The notes: generated by a model not told the origin, from the letters alone. 64,000 nt of DNA from Aureimonas jatrophae (GCF_900104035.1 NZ_FNIT01000006.1:186001-250000); one strand, 5' to 3'. Shown: positions 43,778 through 53,709, counted from the stretch's first letter. Numbers and translations: made by a program.

Positions 43778-45604
43778 TCAACTGCACACATAGGATCCGG
43801 GCGCATCCTCGATCGGCGCCAGCTTGTCGCCGCCCGGTTCGCGGGCCGCCACGCGCTCCTCGCCCGACTGCTCCCGCAGCCAGGCTTCCCAGTCGGGCCA
43901 CCAGGAACCCTTGGTCTCGTTTGTCTCGGTCCACCACGCCTCGAAGCTCAAGCCCTCGCGCGGCTGCGGACCGGTCCAGAACTGGTACTTCCCGCGCGCG
44001 GGCGGGTTCACGACACCCGCGATATGTCCGGAACCCGTGACCACGAAGCGCACGGGTCCGCCGAACGCACCGCTTCCCTCATAGACGCTGAGTGCGGGCG
44101 CGATGTGGTCCTCGCGCGTGGCCAGGTTGTAGATCGGCGTATCGATCGACGAGAGATCGATATCCACGTCGCCCAACCGCATCCGGCCGCGCGACAGGCG
44201 ATTCTCGAGATAGCAGTTTCGCAGATAGAAGAGGTGGTTGGCCTTCGCCATCCGCGTGGCATCGGCGTTCCAGAACAGCAGGTCGAAGGGCAGTGGCTCG
44301 CGGCCCTTCAGGTAGTTGTTCACGAAGTAGGGCCAGATCAGATCGCCCGAACGCAGGAGGTTGAAGGCGGTCGCCATCTTCGTGCCGTCGAGATAGCCGC
44401 GGCTCATCGCCTTCTCGATCTCCGCCAGCTGTTCCTCATCGACGAAGACCTTGAGGTCGCCGGCGTGGCGGAAGTCGACCTGTGTCGTCAACAGCGTCGC
44501 CGAGCGGATCCGGTGATCTCCCTTCGCCTTCAGGTAGGCGAGGCTGGCCGCCAGCAGCGTGCCGCCGACGCAGTAGCCGACCGCGTCGACCTCGGTCTCG
44601 CCGGTCGCCTCGCGCACCGTGTCGAGACCGAAGACAAGGCCCTCCTCGATGTAGGCTTGCCAGTCCTTGTCGGCATGCCGCTCGTCCGGATTGATCCAGG
44701 ACACGACGAACACCGTGCGACCCTGCTCGACCAGCCAGCGGATCAGGCTCTTCTCCGGCGTCAGGTCGAGAATGTAGAACTTGTTGATCCAGGGCGGCGA
44801 GATCAGAATCGGCCGCCGGTACACCGTCTCGGTCAGGGGCGCGTATTGGACGATCTGACACAGTTCGTTCTGCGCTACGACCTTGCCGGGGGTCGTTGCC
44901 AGGTTGTCGCCGACACGGAAGCGGCTGGCGTCGGACTGACGCAGCTTCAGCGTGCCGGCTCCCTTGGCGAGGTCCTCGGCGAACATCTTCATGCCACGCG
45001 CTAGGTTCGCGCCGTTCTCCGCCACCGTCTCGCGAAACAGCTCCGGATTCGTCAGGACGAAGTTGGAGGGGCTGATGGCGTTGGTGATCTGGCGTACGTA
45101 GAAGATCGCCTTCTGGCGCGTATGGGGGTCGAGGCCCTCGGCCCTGTCCACCAGACCCTGCGCCCATTGCGTGACGAGGGTGTAGGCTTCGCGAAGGAAA
45201 TTGAAGAAGAGGTTGCGTCGCCACTCCTCGTCCGCGAACCGCTTGTCGTTCGGCGCCGAACCCGGGACGGGGGGCGCAGCCGGCTCGGTCGAGACCGTCT
45301 GGAGCGATCGCATCCAGATATTGAAGAAGCCGGCCATCAGGCCCGTCTGCGCCTCGAGCGCGCGCACCGGATCGTTCAGCCAGTACTCGGCGACGCGCGA
45401 CAGCGTCGAGACGACATCGCCGTAGCTCACCGGTCCATCCACGGCCTCGCCGCGTTCGCGCGGCTCGACCCAGGCCGAGGCAGCCTTTCCCAGGTGTTCC
45501 AGCATGTGCGCCATGTTGCGCGCGAACGCTTCCGGATCCCGCACCGCATAGGGCGCGAAATCGGCCGCATCGTCGCGGCTGGGCCGGGTCGCGGACTCGG
45601 ACAT
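43778..45604 (-). CDS. phaC: Class I poly(3-hydroxyalkanoate) synthase
   Basis: A 608-residue class I PHA synthase that polymerises 3-hydroxyacyl-CoA at the granule surface. Nucleophile Cys345 in the lipase-like box VGYCVGGTL; the Asp (REDHIAP) and His (GSGHIAGVVNPP) of the triad follow. The PhaC N-terminal domain (FVLTNPELFRETVAENGANL in part) is present. GAGGAGG lies ahead of the ATG at 45604; the frame upstream to 45637 is not needed. It is divergent from a lipoprotein gene. No phaA, phaB, phaR or phasin gene is in view. Confidence 0.95.
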   Translation of the reverse strand: MSESATRPSRDDAADFAPYAVRDPEAFARNMAHMLEHLGKAASAWVEPRERGEAVDGPVSYGDVVSTLSRVAEYWLNDPVRALEAQTGLMAGFFNIWMRSLQTVSTEPAAPPVPGSAPNDKRFADEEWRRNLFFNFLREAYTLVTQWAQGLVDRAEGLDPHTRQKAIFYVRQITNAISPSNFVLTNPELFRETVAENGANLARGMKMFAEDLAKGAGTLKLRQSDASRFRVGDNLATTPGKVVAQNELCQIVQYAPLTETVYRRPILISPPWINKFYILDLTPEKSLIRWLVEQGRTVFVVSWINPDERHADKDWQAYIEEGLVFGLDTVREATGETEVDAVGYCVGGTLLAASLAYLKAKGDHRIRSATLLTTQVDFRHAGDLKVFVDEEQLAEIEKAMSRGYLDGTKMATAFNLLRSGDLIWPYFVNNYLKGREPLPFDLLFWNADATRMAKANHLFYLRNCYLENRLSRGRMRLGDVDIDLSSIDTPIYNLATREDHIAPALSVYEGSGAFGGPVRFVVTGSGHIAGVVNPPARGKYQFWTGPQPREGLSFEAWWTETNETKGSWWPDWEAWLREQSGEERVAAREPGGDKLAPIEDAPGSYVCS

Positions 45605-45795
45605 GACGTGACCTCCTCTAGCGCTCCTAGAAAGCACAGAAGCGGTCGGAGTTCAGCCGCCGGGCATGATGCATCGCGCAGTTTCGTCGCCGCAGCGCAG
45701 CATCATCGACGCCATTCCAAACGGGCGTTGCTTCAGCTAAGACAACGGCCAGCGGATCAGGTAAGTCCGCCCGACGGCGAAGGAACGGTCGCGAC

Positions 45796-46209
45796 ATGGG
45801 AATGAGACTTCCGGCAGTTCTGGCCATGGTGGCGGCATCGGGTGCCGCACTCGCCGGCTGCCAGTCCTTTGTTCCCCAGGCGTTTCTTCCGCAGGACGAC
45901 ACGCCCGTCATCCCGGCGCGTCTCTCGGCCGCACCGCCCGTCACCTCGTCCGGGCAGCAGCAGGACAAGAACGGCTTCCCCCTGATCGGGGCCTATCCGA
46001 AGGCCGCGACGAAGCAGGTCTCCGACGAGACGGTCGCCCAGACGCGCGAGCGTTACGCCCGCGCCGGCCGACGGGGCACAGGGTCGACGGCGCCCCAATA
46101 TCGCCGCACGGTCGCGGAGATGCAGGCCCTGGCTGCCTCGCAGGCGCAAGCCGCAGCGGATCTGCCGGCGGCAGCCGCGCCGGCGCAGGCCGGCAGCCGG
46201 GCGCAATAG
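45796..46209 (+). CDS. Small lipoprotein of unknown function
   Basis: A 137-residue predicted lipoprotein: MGMRLPAVLAMVAASGAALAGC gives lipidated Cys22. The mature part has a Pro/Ala-rich segment, GFPLIGAYPKAATKQVSDETV and a helical MQALAASQAQAAADLPAAA end. I recognise no named domain. It is divergent from phaC across 191 bp and is followed by a short hairpin (46218-46236). Confidence 0.68.
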   Translation: MGMRLPAVLAMVAASGAALAGCQSFVPQAFLPQDDTPVIPARLSAAPPVTSSGQQQDKNGFPLIGAYPKAATKQVSDETVAQTRERYARAGRRGTGSTAPQYRRTVAEMQALAASQAQAAADLPAAAAPAQAGSRAQ

Positions 46210-46217
46210 AGCGCCGC

Positions 46218-46236
46218 CGGCGCCTCTCCGGCGCCG
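46218..46236 (+). terminator. Weak hairpin after the lipoprotein gene
   Basis: A 7-bp GC stem (CGGCGCC / GGCGCCG) with five-base loop starts 9 bp after the stop. No T-run follows, so its role as terminator is uncertain. Confidence 0.35.
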
Positions 46237-46336
46237 ATGCACCCGGCTTCAGCGGACGCTCGCGATCCCACGCTTGCCACGGCGCCGTTTGCACGCGCGC
46301 CCTATCCGTCCTGCCGAACATGAAGGCCTCGCAGCC

Positions 46337-47551
46337 ATGACCGAAGAATTTCACAAGGTTCGCCGTCTCCCTCCCTACGTCTTCGAGGAGGTTAACAAGA
46401 AGAAGGCGGCTGCCCGTGCCCGTGGGGTCGACATCATCGACCTCGGGATGGGCAATCCCGATCTGCCGACCCCGAAGTTCGTGGTCGATAAGCTGTGCGA
46501 GGCGATCCGGGATCCGCGTACGCATCGCTACTCCGCGTCCAAGGGCATTGCGGGCCTGCGGCGGGCGCAGGCGGCCTACTACGAGCGCCGCTTCAACGTG
46601 AAGCTCAATCCCGACACGCAGATCGTCGCAACGCTCGGATCGAAGGAAGGCTTCGCCAACATGGCGCAGGCCATCACGGCACCCGGCGACGTCGTTCTCT
46701 GTCCCAATCCGACCTATCCGATCCACGCCTTCGGCTTCCTGATGACGGGCGGGACGATCCGCTCGATTCCGGCCAAGCCCGACGAGGACTTCCTGCGCGC
46801 GATCGACCGCGCCGTGCGCCACTCGATCCCGAAGCCGATCGCCATCATCCTGAACTATCCGTCGAACCCGACGGCCTACGAGGCGGATCTCGATTTCTAC
46901 AGGGAGGTCGTCGCGTTCGCGAAGCAGAACGAGATCATCGTTCTGTCGGACCTGGCCTATTCCGAGATCTTCTTCGACGGTGCGCCGCCGCCTTCGGTGC
47001 TGGAAGTGCCCGGCGCGATGGATGTCGCGGTGGAGTTCACCTCCATGTCCAAGACCTTCTCGATGCCGGGTTGGCGCGTGGGCTTCGCGGTGGGCAACGA
47101 GCGACTGATCGCGGCGCTGGCACGCGTGAAGAGCTATCTCGACTACGGCGCCTTCACGCCGATCCAGGTGGCGGCGACCGCCGCCCTGAACGCGGGCGAC
47201 GCCGCGATCGAGGAGGTGCGCTCGATCTATCGCCACCGGCGCGACGTCCTTGTGGAGAGCTTCGGCCGCGCGCATTTCGACGTCCCGCCGCCGTCCTCCA
47301 CGATGTTCGCCTGGGCGCCGATCCCCGAACGCTTCCGGTACATGGGTTCGCTCGAGTTCTCCAAGCTCCTGATCGAGAAGGCCGACGTCGCGGTCGCACC
47401 CGGCATTGGCTTCGGCGAGTACGGTGACGACTACGTGCGCATCGCGCTGGTCGAGAACGAACACCGCATCCGGCAAGCCGCGCGCAACATTCGCCGCTTT
47501 CTTGCATCGGGCAACGATCCCGTTCAAAAGGCGGTCGCGGCGGCGCAGTAG
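46337..47551 (+). CDS. PLP-dependent aminotransferase (LL-DAP/alanine aminotransferase-like)
   Basis: A 404-residue class I/II (fold type I) aminotransferase. PLP-binding Lys239 lies in SMSKTFSMPGWRVGF; substrate-carboxylate region NYPSNPTAYE and GMGNPDLPTP are present. Its likely role is in alanine, methionine or diaminopimelate metabolism; databases often call this type LL-diaminopimelate aminotransferase, but the neighbour hom fits a general amino-acid aminotransferase. Conserved order in this class: aminotransferase-hom-glpX-recJ. ATG at 46337. Confidence 0.88.
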   Translation: MTEEFHKVRRLPPYVFEEVNKKKAAARARGVDIIDLGMGNPDLPTPKFVVDKLCEAIRDPRTHRYSASKGIAGLRRAQAAYYERRFNVKLNPDTQIVATLGSKEGFANMAQAITAPGDVVLCPNPTYPIHAFGFLMTGGTIRSIPAKPDEDFLRAIDRAVRHSIPKPIAIILNYPSNPTAYEADLDFYREVVAFAKQNEIIVLSDLAYSEIFFDGAPPPSVLEVPGAMDVAVEFTSMSKTFSMPGWRVGFAVGNERLIAALARVKSYLDYGAFTPIQVAATAALNAGDAAIEEVRSIYRHRRDVLVESFGRAHFDVPPPSSTMFAWAPIPERFRYMGSLEFSKLLIEKADVAVAPGIGFGEYGDDYVRIALVENEHRIRQAARNIRRFLASGNDPVQKAVAAAQ

Positions 47552-47555
47552 CGGC

Positions 47556-47573
47556 CATCCCCGGCCGGGGATG
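47556..47573. other. Short hairpin between the aminotransferase and hom
   Basis: A 7-bp inverted repeat (CATCCCC / GGGGATG) around a four-base GGCC loop in the 69-bp gap. No T-run; possibly an mRNA-processing or attenuation element, or chance. Confidence 0.3.
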
Positions 47574-47620
47574 CCGGACGGCTCCGCCGTACCCGGTTCG
47601 CTCGCAACGCAAGGTTTTCC

Positions 47621-48925
47621 ATGGAACGCCCGATGAGGCTCGGCATCGCCGGGCTTGGAACGGTGGGCGCCTCGCTCGCCCGTCTCCTCGCGGACAAGCG
47701 GGATGTCTATGGCATGCGGGCCGGTCGGCCGCTCGAGGTGGCGGCCGTGTCGGCGCGCGACCGCACGCGCGACCGGGGCGTCGACCTTTCCGGCGCGACC
47801 TGGTTCGACGATCCGGTTGCGCTCGCCCGTGACGGCGAGATCGACGTCTTCGTGGAACTCGTCGGCGGCGCGGATGGCGCGGCGTTCGAGAGCGTGAAGG
47901 CTGCCCTCAACCGCGGCCTGCCCGTCGTGACGGCCAACAAGGCGCTCCTGGCTCACCATGGCCTGCAGCTCGCCCGTCTGGCTCATAAGCGCGGCGCCCC
48001 GATCTTCTTCGAGGCGGCCGCGGCTGGCGGCATCCCGATCATCAAGACGATGCGCGAGGCTCTGCGCGGCAACACGGTCGAGCGCGTCTACGGCATTCTC
48101 AACGGCACCTGCAACTACATGCTGACGCGCATGGAGCGCGAGGGCATCGCGTTCGATGCCTGCCTCGCCGATGCGCAGCGCTTGGGCTACGCCGAGGCCG
48201 ATCCGACCTTCGACATCGGCGGCTTCGACGCTGCCCACAAGCTGGCCCTCCTGACCTCGCTCGCCTTCGGCTGCGAGATCGATCTCGACGCGATCTTCAT
48301 CGAGGGCATCTCGACGGTGACGAACGCCGATATCGAGGCCGCTGCCGAACTCGGCTACCGCATCAAGCTGCTCGCGGTCGCCCAGCGCACGGACTCCGGC
48401 ATCGAGCAACGGGTTCACCCGACCATGATCCCCGCGCACTCGGCGTTGGCACAGGTCGACGGCGTGACGAACGCGGTCGCGGTGGATACCGATCTCCTGG
48501 GCTCCGTGCTTCTGGTGGGGCCGGGCGCAGGCGGCAACGCCACGGCATCGGCCGTTCTATCCGACGTCATCGACGCGGCGCAGGGCATCCGCATGCCGGC
48601 CTTCGGCCTCGAGCCGTCCAAGCTCGCGCCTTACCGTCGGGCCCGGATGCGGGCGCATGAGGGCGGCTACTATATCCGGTTGTCGGTTCTGGATCGCGTC
48701 GGCGCCTTCGCGTCGATCGCGCGGCGCATGGCGGAGAACGACATCTCCCTGGAATCGATCGTGCAACGCAAGCCCGAAAGCGGTCGGGCGGCGGAGACCG
48801 TGCCGGTGATCCTGATCACGCACGAGACCACGGAGGCCGCCGTCCGTCGGGCGCTGGATGCCGTGTCGCGCGACGGGCACCTGAGCGGCGAGCCACGCAT
48901 GATCCGCATCGAGGCGCTCGATTAG
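47621..48925 (+). CDS. hom: Homoserine dehydrogenase
   Basis: A 434-residue NAD(P)-dependent enzyme that reduces aspartate semialdehyde to homoserine for threonine and methionine. The N-terminal Rossmann motif is LGIAGLGTVGASLARL; the catalytic region contains NKALLAHHG, FFEAAAAGGIPIIKT and ILNGTCNYMLTRM; a C-terminal ACT domain (about residues 350-434, RLSVLDRVGAFASIARRMAEN in part) suggests threonine feedback. ATG at 47621. Followed 30 bp later by glpX. Confidence 0.96.
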   Translation: MERPMRLGIAGLGTVGASLARLLADKRDVYGMRAGRPLEVAAVSARDRTRDRGVDLSGATWFDDPVALARDGEIDVFVELVGGADGAAFESVKAALNRGLPVVTANKALLAHHGLQLARLAHKRGAPIFFEAAAAGGIPIIKTMREALRGNTVERVYGILNGTCNYMLTRMEREGIAFDACLADAQRLGYAEADPTFDIGGFDAAHKLALLTSLAFGCEIDLDAIFIEGISTVTNADIEAAAELGYRIKLLAVAQRTDSGIEQRVHPTMIPAHSALAQVDGVTNAVAVDTDLLGSVLLVGPGAGGNATASAVLSDVIDAAQGIRMPAFGLEPSKLAPYRRARMRAHEGGYYIRLSVLDRVGAFASIARRMAENDISLESIVQRKPESGRAAETVPVILITHETTEAAVRRALDAVSRDGHLSGEPRMIRIEALD

Positions 48926-48955
48926 AAGCGCCCGGCAGGCGTCCGGGGGAACGAC

Positions 48956-49951
48956 ATGAACACACAGGTCGAGGAGATCGACGAAGCGGCATCGCTGGAG
49001 CGCGTCCTGTCGATCGAGATCGCGCGCGTGACGGAACGCGCCGCCGTAGCGGCCGCGACATTTCGCGGACGGGGCGACGAGCGAGCGGCCGATGGCGCGG
49101 CGATCGCGGCCATGCGTGAGGAACTGGACACCCTCGCTGTCAGCGGCACCGTCGTGATCGGCGAGGGCGAAGCCGACGACGCGCCGTCCTTGTACCTCGG
49201 CGAGGAATTGGGCAGCGGGGGGCCGAGGGTCGACATCGCGCTGGATCCCCTGGAGGGAACCACGATCTGTGCGAAGAACCTTCCAAACGCGATCTCGGTC
49301 GTCGCTGTGGCGACGCGCGGCGCGTTGCTGACGACACCCGACGTCTACATGGACAAGATCGCCGTCGGCCCCGGCTATCCCGACGGTATCGTCGGGCTCG
49401 ACCGTTCGCCCCGCGACAATATCGAGGCGTTGGCGCGAGCCAAGGGTGTTCGCGTGCAGGAGATCACGGCCTGCATCCTGGACCGGCCCCGTCATGCCCG
49501 CTTGATCGAGGAGGTCCGGCAGGCGGGTGCCGCGATCCGGCTGATCGGCGACGGCGACGTCGCGGGCGTCATCCACACGACGGATCCGGCCGTCACCGGC
49601 ATCGACATCTATCTTGGCATCGGTGGTGCGCCCGAGGGTGTGCTCGCAGCAGCCGCACTGCGCTGCCGCGGCGGCCAGATCGAGGGTCGCCTTCAGCTCA
49701 ACACGATGGATCGACGGATCCGCGCCGAGAAGCTGGGTCTGACGGATCCCGACCGACTTTTCCGCCTGGACGACATGGTGATGGGCGATGTGATCTTCGC
49801 CGCGACAGGCGTCACGGGTGGCACCTTTCTCGAGGGCGTTCGCTTCCAGGCTGACCGGATCGAGACCCATACGGTCGTGATGCGGTCGCGAACCCGCACC
49901 GTGCGCGACATCCGGGCGCGCCACTACGATCGCGAGAAGTTCGGCCTCTGA
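48956..49951 (+). CDS. glpX: Class II fructose-1,6-bisphosphatase
   Basis: A 331-residue GlpX-type phosphatase, a key gluconeogenic step. Metal and substrate motifs: VIGEGEADDAP, DIALDPLEGTTICAKN (Asp-Pro-Leu-Glu), GVTGGTFLEGVRF. The enzyme acts opposite to glycolysis and complements the aldolase and isomerase genes at 5-7 kb. It sits between hom and recJ with short gaps (30 and 13 bp), so an operon is likely. Confidence 0.95.
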   Translation: MNTQVEEIDEAASLERVLSIEIARVTERAAVAAATFRGRGDERAADGAAIAAMREELDTLAVSGTVVIGEGEADDAPSLYLGEELGSGGPRVDIALDPLEGTTICAKNLPNAISVVAVATRGALLTTPDVYMDKIAVGPGYPDGIVGLDRSPRDNIEALARAKGVRVQEITACILDRPRHARLIEEVRQAGAAIRLIGDGDVAGVIHTTDPAVTGIDIYLGIGGAPEGVLAAAALRCRGGQIEGRLQLNTMDRRIRAEKLGLTDPDRLFRLDDMVMGDVIFAATGVTGGTFLEGVRFQADRIETHTVVMRSRTRTVRDIRARHYDREKFGL

Positions 49952-49964
49952 GCCCGCAGTCCGC

Positions 49965-51752
49965 ATGACCGAGGCCGCGCGAACCTTCCTCGACGTCGAG
50001 CGCTCCGCCAACGGCCGACGCTGGGTGCATGCGCTGGACACCCGGCAAGAGGCGAGCGCGGCCCGGATTTCTCAGCTTGCCGCGCTGCCGGATCTGGTCG
50101 CGCGGGTTCTGGCGGGGCGCAACGTGCCGGCCGACGACGTCGAGCGCTTCCTGCATCCGACACTGCGCGATCTGATGCCGGACCCGTCGCGCCTGCGCGA
50201 TATGGACGTGGCGGCCGCGCGGCTGGCGGATGCGGTCGAGCGTGGCGAGCGGATCGCGATCTTCGGGGACTACGACGTCGATGGGGCCGCCTCGTCGGCG
50301 CTGCTGTTCCGTTATCTGCGTGAACTCGGCCTGGAAAGCCGGATCCGCATCCCCGACCGGCTGACGGAGGGGTATGGTCCAAGCGTTCGGGCGATGAACG
50401 AACTCGCCGACGAGGGCGCGACGCTGATCGTCACCGTAGACTGTGGCTCCGCCGGTTTCGAGGCGCTGGCGGCCGCGAAGGCACGAGGCGTCGACGTCGT
50501 CGTTCTGGATCATCACCAGACCGGTCCCGAACTTCCCGAGGCGGTCGCGCTGGTGAATCCGAACCGGCAGGACGATCTGTCGGGACAGGGGGCGCTCTGC
50601 GCCGCTGGCGTCGTGTTCCTGACCCTCGTTGCCATCTCGCGCGAGCTGCGCCGGCGCGGTCGCACCGACCTTCCCGATATCCGCGACGACCTCGACCTCG
50701 CGGCGCTCGCGACCGTATGCGACGTCGTTCCGCTGACGGGCTTCAACCGGGCGCTCGTCGTGCGCGGCCTGGAGCGGATGCGGCTGCAGCTCAACCCGGG
50801 TTTGCGCGCGCTGGCGGAGGTGGCGCGCCTCTCTGGACGGGTGGAGGCCTTCCATCTTGGTTACATCCTAGGGCCGCGCATCAATGCGGGCGGGCGTATC
50901 GGTGCCGCAGACCTCGGAAGCCGCTTGCTGAGTACGGTTGATGGCAACGACGCGCGCGAGATCGCAGAAGAACTCCATCTCCTGAATGCGGAGCGGCAGG
51001 CGATGGAGCGTGAGATGCTCGTCGATGCCGAACGGGAGGTCGTTGAGGAACTGGGTGAGGGGACAGGGCCCGCCGTTCTGGTCGCGGGTCGAACGGCATG
51101 GCACCCCGGCATCGTCGGCCTGATCGCAGCCCGCCTCAAGGAACGCTTCAACCGCCCGGCGTTTGCGATCGCCTTCGACGCCGGTGGGCGCGGCACCGCG
51201 TCGGGTCGCTCGATCGAAGGCTTCGATATCGGCGCCTTTGTGCGCGATGCGGTGGCAGCGGGCATAGCCGTGAAGGGCGGCGGCCACCGCATGGCGGCCG
51301 GCCTGACCATCGAACGATCGCGGCTCGGCGACTTTCGCGAGTTGGCCGAGACGCGCGCCCGAGAGAAGATCGACGCGTTGGTCGCGGCGGACACGCTTCG
51401 CATCGACGGCGCCGTCACCGCCTCCGCGTTGAAGCCCCAGATGATCCATGCCCTCGAACAGGCTGGTCCGTTCGGCGCCGGACATCCCGCTCCGATCTTC
51501 GCGCTGCCGCGGCATCGCCTGACCTCGCTTATACCGGTTCGCGGCGGACACCTGCGGCTGACCTTGCGCGCCGCAGATGGCGCCAGCACGAGCGCGATCG
51601 CATTTCGCGCGGAAGGGGCGCCGGTCGGCGACCTTCTGGCGCGCAGCCGCGACGAACTCCTGCACGTCGCCGGCCACCTCGATCTCGACCGCTACGGGGG
51701 GCGCGAGAGCGTCACGCTACGCGTTTCCGACGTCGCGAAACCACCGCGCTAA
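49965..51752 (+). CDS. recJ: Single-stranded-DNA exonuclease RecJ
   Basis: A 595-residue 5'-3' ssDNA exonuclease for repair and recombination. DHH-domain motifs IFGDYDVDGAASSAL, TVDCGSAG and LDHHQTGP, then GPRINAGGRIG, and the DHHA1 motif KGGGHRMAAGLT are all visible, followed by the C-terminal OB-like domain. Length fits the alphaproteobacterial enzyme. ATG at 49965. Confidence 0.96.
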   Translation: MTEAARTFLDVERSANGRRWVHALDTRQEASAARISQLAALPDLVARVLAGRNVPADDVERFLHPTLRDLMPDPSRLRDMDVAAARLADAVERGERIAIFGDYDVDGAASSALLFRYLRELGLESRIRIPDRLTEGYGPSVRAMNELADEGATLIVTVDCGSAGFEALAAAKARGVDVVVLDHHQTGPELPEAVALVNPNRQDDLSGQGALCAAGVVFLTLVAISRELRRRGRTDLPDIRDDLDLAALATVCDVVPLTGFNRALVVRGLERMRLQLNPGLRALAEVARLSGRVEAFHLGYILGPRINAGGRIGAADLGSRLLSTVDGNDAREIAEELHLLNAERQAMEREMLVDAEREVVEELGEGTGPAVLVAGRTAWHPGIVGLIAARLKERFNRPAFAIAFDAGGRGTASGRSIEGFDIGAFVRDAVAAGIAVKGGGHRMAAGLTIERSRLGDFRELAETRAREKIDALVAADTLRIDGAVTASALKPQMIHALEQAGPFGAGHPAPIFALPRHRLTSLIPVRGGHLRLTLRAADGASTSAIAFRAEGAPVGDLLARSRDELLHVAGHLDLDRYGGRESVTLRVSDVAKPPR

Positions 51753-51801
51753 CGGCAGGGTGCCGTTCGCAGTCACGAAGCGGTTTTGTCGTGGGTAGTG
51801 A

Positions 51802-51876
51802 TGGTACGCCCAAGGGGAATCGAACCCCTCTCTCCACCGTGAAAGGGTGGCGTCCTAACCGATAGACGATGGGCGC
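51802..51876 (-). tRNA. tRNA-Glu (anticodon TTC)
   Basis: A 75-nt tRNA with encoded CCA. The anticodon loop is CCCTTTCACGG, anticodon TTC; the TPsiC arm reads GGGGTTCGATTCCCC. The acceptor stem pairs throughout, with G-T at 1-72. It lies 49 bp downstream of recJ, on the opposite strand. Confidence 0.96.
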
Positions 51877-51947
51877 GGACAAGGCGCTCTATAAGGGAAG
51901 AACCCGGCGGCGCGCAACCCGTAAGCAGCGTCCGACAGCGTTTTTCG

Positions 51948-53081
51948 TCAGCCTGCGCGACGCTGACGGCACGCCCAATTCCAGTCCCGCATCGGTCCGA
52001 CGTCGATGTGGATCGCCGCCGTGTGGCAATAGGTGCCCACGCCGCCACGTCCGGGCAGCGCGCGGACGAACGCGGCCACCGTTTGTCCGTTCACGCCGGG
52101 CACATGAAGGTCGGCCGCCTTGCAGGCCATGTGCATGGACGCCTTGGCGCCGTTCACGCGCCGGTTATGCGACGGCGAGCGGTAGCCCGACGTGATGACG
52201 ACCTTCTGCTTGAAGCGCTGCTCGATCTGCGAGATCAGGCCAAGGAGATCGGACTGGAAACAATTGGTGACGATGTCGTCCCGCTGGATCATCAGGCCGG
52301 ACGGCGCCAGTCGCGCGATGCCGGACAACGATGCGATCTGGTAGGATCCGCCGATATCGTCCAGGAGCTCGGAGTCCGCGGACGCGCGCTGGCCGATCTC
52401 GAACAACGATTTCGGATCGACCCCCGGAAGCGCGTTGTCTCCCGGCTTCTTGTCGATGCCGTCGGTTTGGATCACCACGACGCGGCGGCTCTTCTGCGCG
52501 TCGGCGTTCTTGATCGGAGTGCGGGCCGTCGATTCGTTGTAGAGCGAGGCGTAAAGGGACCGGTCCGACTGCCGGCCTCCAGCGTCGCGCTCCGCATAGG
52601 CCGCGATCGCGGGGTTCGAGGTGCGCTGCAGCAGGCTGGTCGGTGCGATGCCGCCGTCGTTACTTTTCGCAAGCGCTGCGACCTCGGCTCCCGCTTTCGT
52701 CGAAGCCGCCATTTCGCCGCCTGCCGCGATGCGTTCGGCGACGGTCGCCCGAGCGGCTGCTGCGATGCGCGAACCCTTATCCGATGCGGCATCGGATGAC
52801 GCGCCGCTTTCGGCTGGCTTCGGGTCCACAGCTTCGGCTTCGGGTTGTCCCGTCTGCGAAGCATCGGCGTCGATCAAAGCCGCCACCTGGTCGGATCCGG
52901 GAGGACTTGCGCTGGATCCCGGCGCACCCTGAGGCGAGAAGCCGAAGCTGGCACTCTCGTCGACGGCGGACACGCATCCGCCGAACAGGATGCAGGACGA
53001 TACCGCGAGGACCGACGTCAGAAGGCGTCGGCTCGATGCGGTGCGGAGAGTCGCGTTGGCATCAGTCAATCGGAAGTCCAC
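51948..53081 (-). CDS. DUF882/M15-like lipoprotein (YcbK family)
   Basis: A 377-residue predicted lipoprotein. From the GTG at 53081 a signal segment ends in the lipobox LFGGC (Cys36 of the mature start). A long Ser/Ala/Asp-rich linker (about 170 residues) leads to a C-terminal Peptidase_M15_2-like domain: VVITSGYRSPSHNRRVNGAKASMHM, shown in part as SGYRSPSHNRRV, then AADLHV and HIDVGPMRDW, with His and Asp placed as zinc ligands. It may act on peptidoglycan cross-links. GAGGGG precedes the GTG. Confidence 0.8.
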   Translation of the reverse strand: MDFRLTDANATLRTASSRRLLTSVLAVSSCILFGGCVSAVDESASFGFSPQGAPGSSASPPGSDQVAALIDADASQTGQPEAEAVDPKPAESGASSDAASDKGSRIAAAARATVAERIAAGGEMAASTKAGAEVAALAKSNDGGIAPTSLLQRTSNPAIAAYAERDAGGRQSDRSLYASLYNESTARTPIKNADAQKSRRVVVIQTDGIDKKPGDNALPGVDPKSLFEIGQRASADSELLDDIGGSYQIASLSGIARLAPSGLMIQRDDIVTNCFQSDLLGLISQIEQRFKQKVVITSGYRSPSHNRRVNGAKASMHMACKAADLHVPGVNGQTVAAFVRALPGRGGVGTYCHTAAIHIDVGPMRDWNWACRQRRAG

Positions 53082-53268
53082 CCCCTCGACGCGCCGGCGC
53101 AGAGCGCGAACGACGCATGTCAGCCGGCATCGCCTTCGAGCGGAAGGCGTATCCCCGACCAGCGATTCGCGGGAGGCGGTTCCCCATCCGCCTTTTGCCC
53201 GAAGGCCTTCCCACAAATATGACGCTCAGTTCATTTGTATGGCCCAAATAAGGCCAGCTTGTCACCTG

Positions 53269-53709
53269 TCACCAGGTTCCGGTGTTCTGCATCGACGTCC
53301 AGGGCTCGGCTGGCGCCTTTGCGTCACCCTTCTGAAGGATCTCGATCGAGATGTTGTCTGGCGACTTCACGAAGGCCATCCGCCCGTCACGGGGCGGACG
53401 ATTGATCACGACCCCCGCGTCCATGAGCTTCTGGCAGAACGCATAGATGTCGTCGACCTCGTAGGCGAGATGACCGAAGTTGCGACCGCTGCCGTACTCT
53501 TCCGGATCCCAGTTGTAGGTGAGTTCGAGGAGGGGAGCGCTTCGGCTGCGCCCAGCCTCGACGTCCTCGGACGCCGCAAGGAAGATAAGCGTGAAGCGAC
53601 CGGCCTGGCTCTCGCTCCGGCGCACTTCGACCATGCCCATCTTGTTGCAGTAGAAATCGAGGGCGCGCTCGACGTCGGCGACGCGAACCATGGTGTGAAG
53701 ATAGCGCAT
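53269..53709 (-). CDS. gloA: Lactoylglutathione lyase (glyoxalase I)
   Basis: A 146-residue VOC-fold enzyme that converts the methylglyoxal-glutathione hemithioacetal to S-lactoylglutathione. Metal ligands His5 (MRYLHTMVRV), Glu62 (LLELTYN), His80 (FGHLAYEV) and Glu123 (IEILQ) are all visible. The bacterial Ni-type length is kept apart from a small loop difference near residues 48-58. Removal of methylglyoxal fits a cell using glycerol and triose phosphates. Confidence 0.95.
   Translation of the reverse strand: MRYLHTMVRVADVERALDFYCNKMGMVEVRRSESQAGRFTLIFLAASEDVEAGRSRSAPLLELTYNWDPEEYGSGRNFGHLAYEVDDIYAFCQKLMDAGVVINRPPRDGRMAFVKSPDNISIEILQKGDAKAPAEPWTSMQNTGTW

Noticed and set aside
45941-48439. 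832-codon minus-strand frame over the lipoprotein, aminotransferase and hom genes
   Set aside because: Low-information composition, spans several genuine genes, no start signal or homology; a GC-driven shadow.
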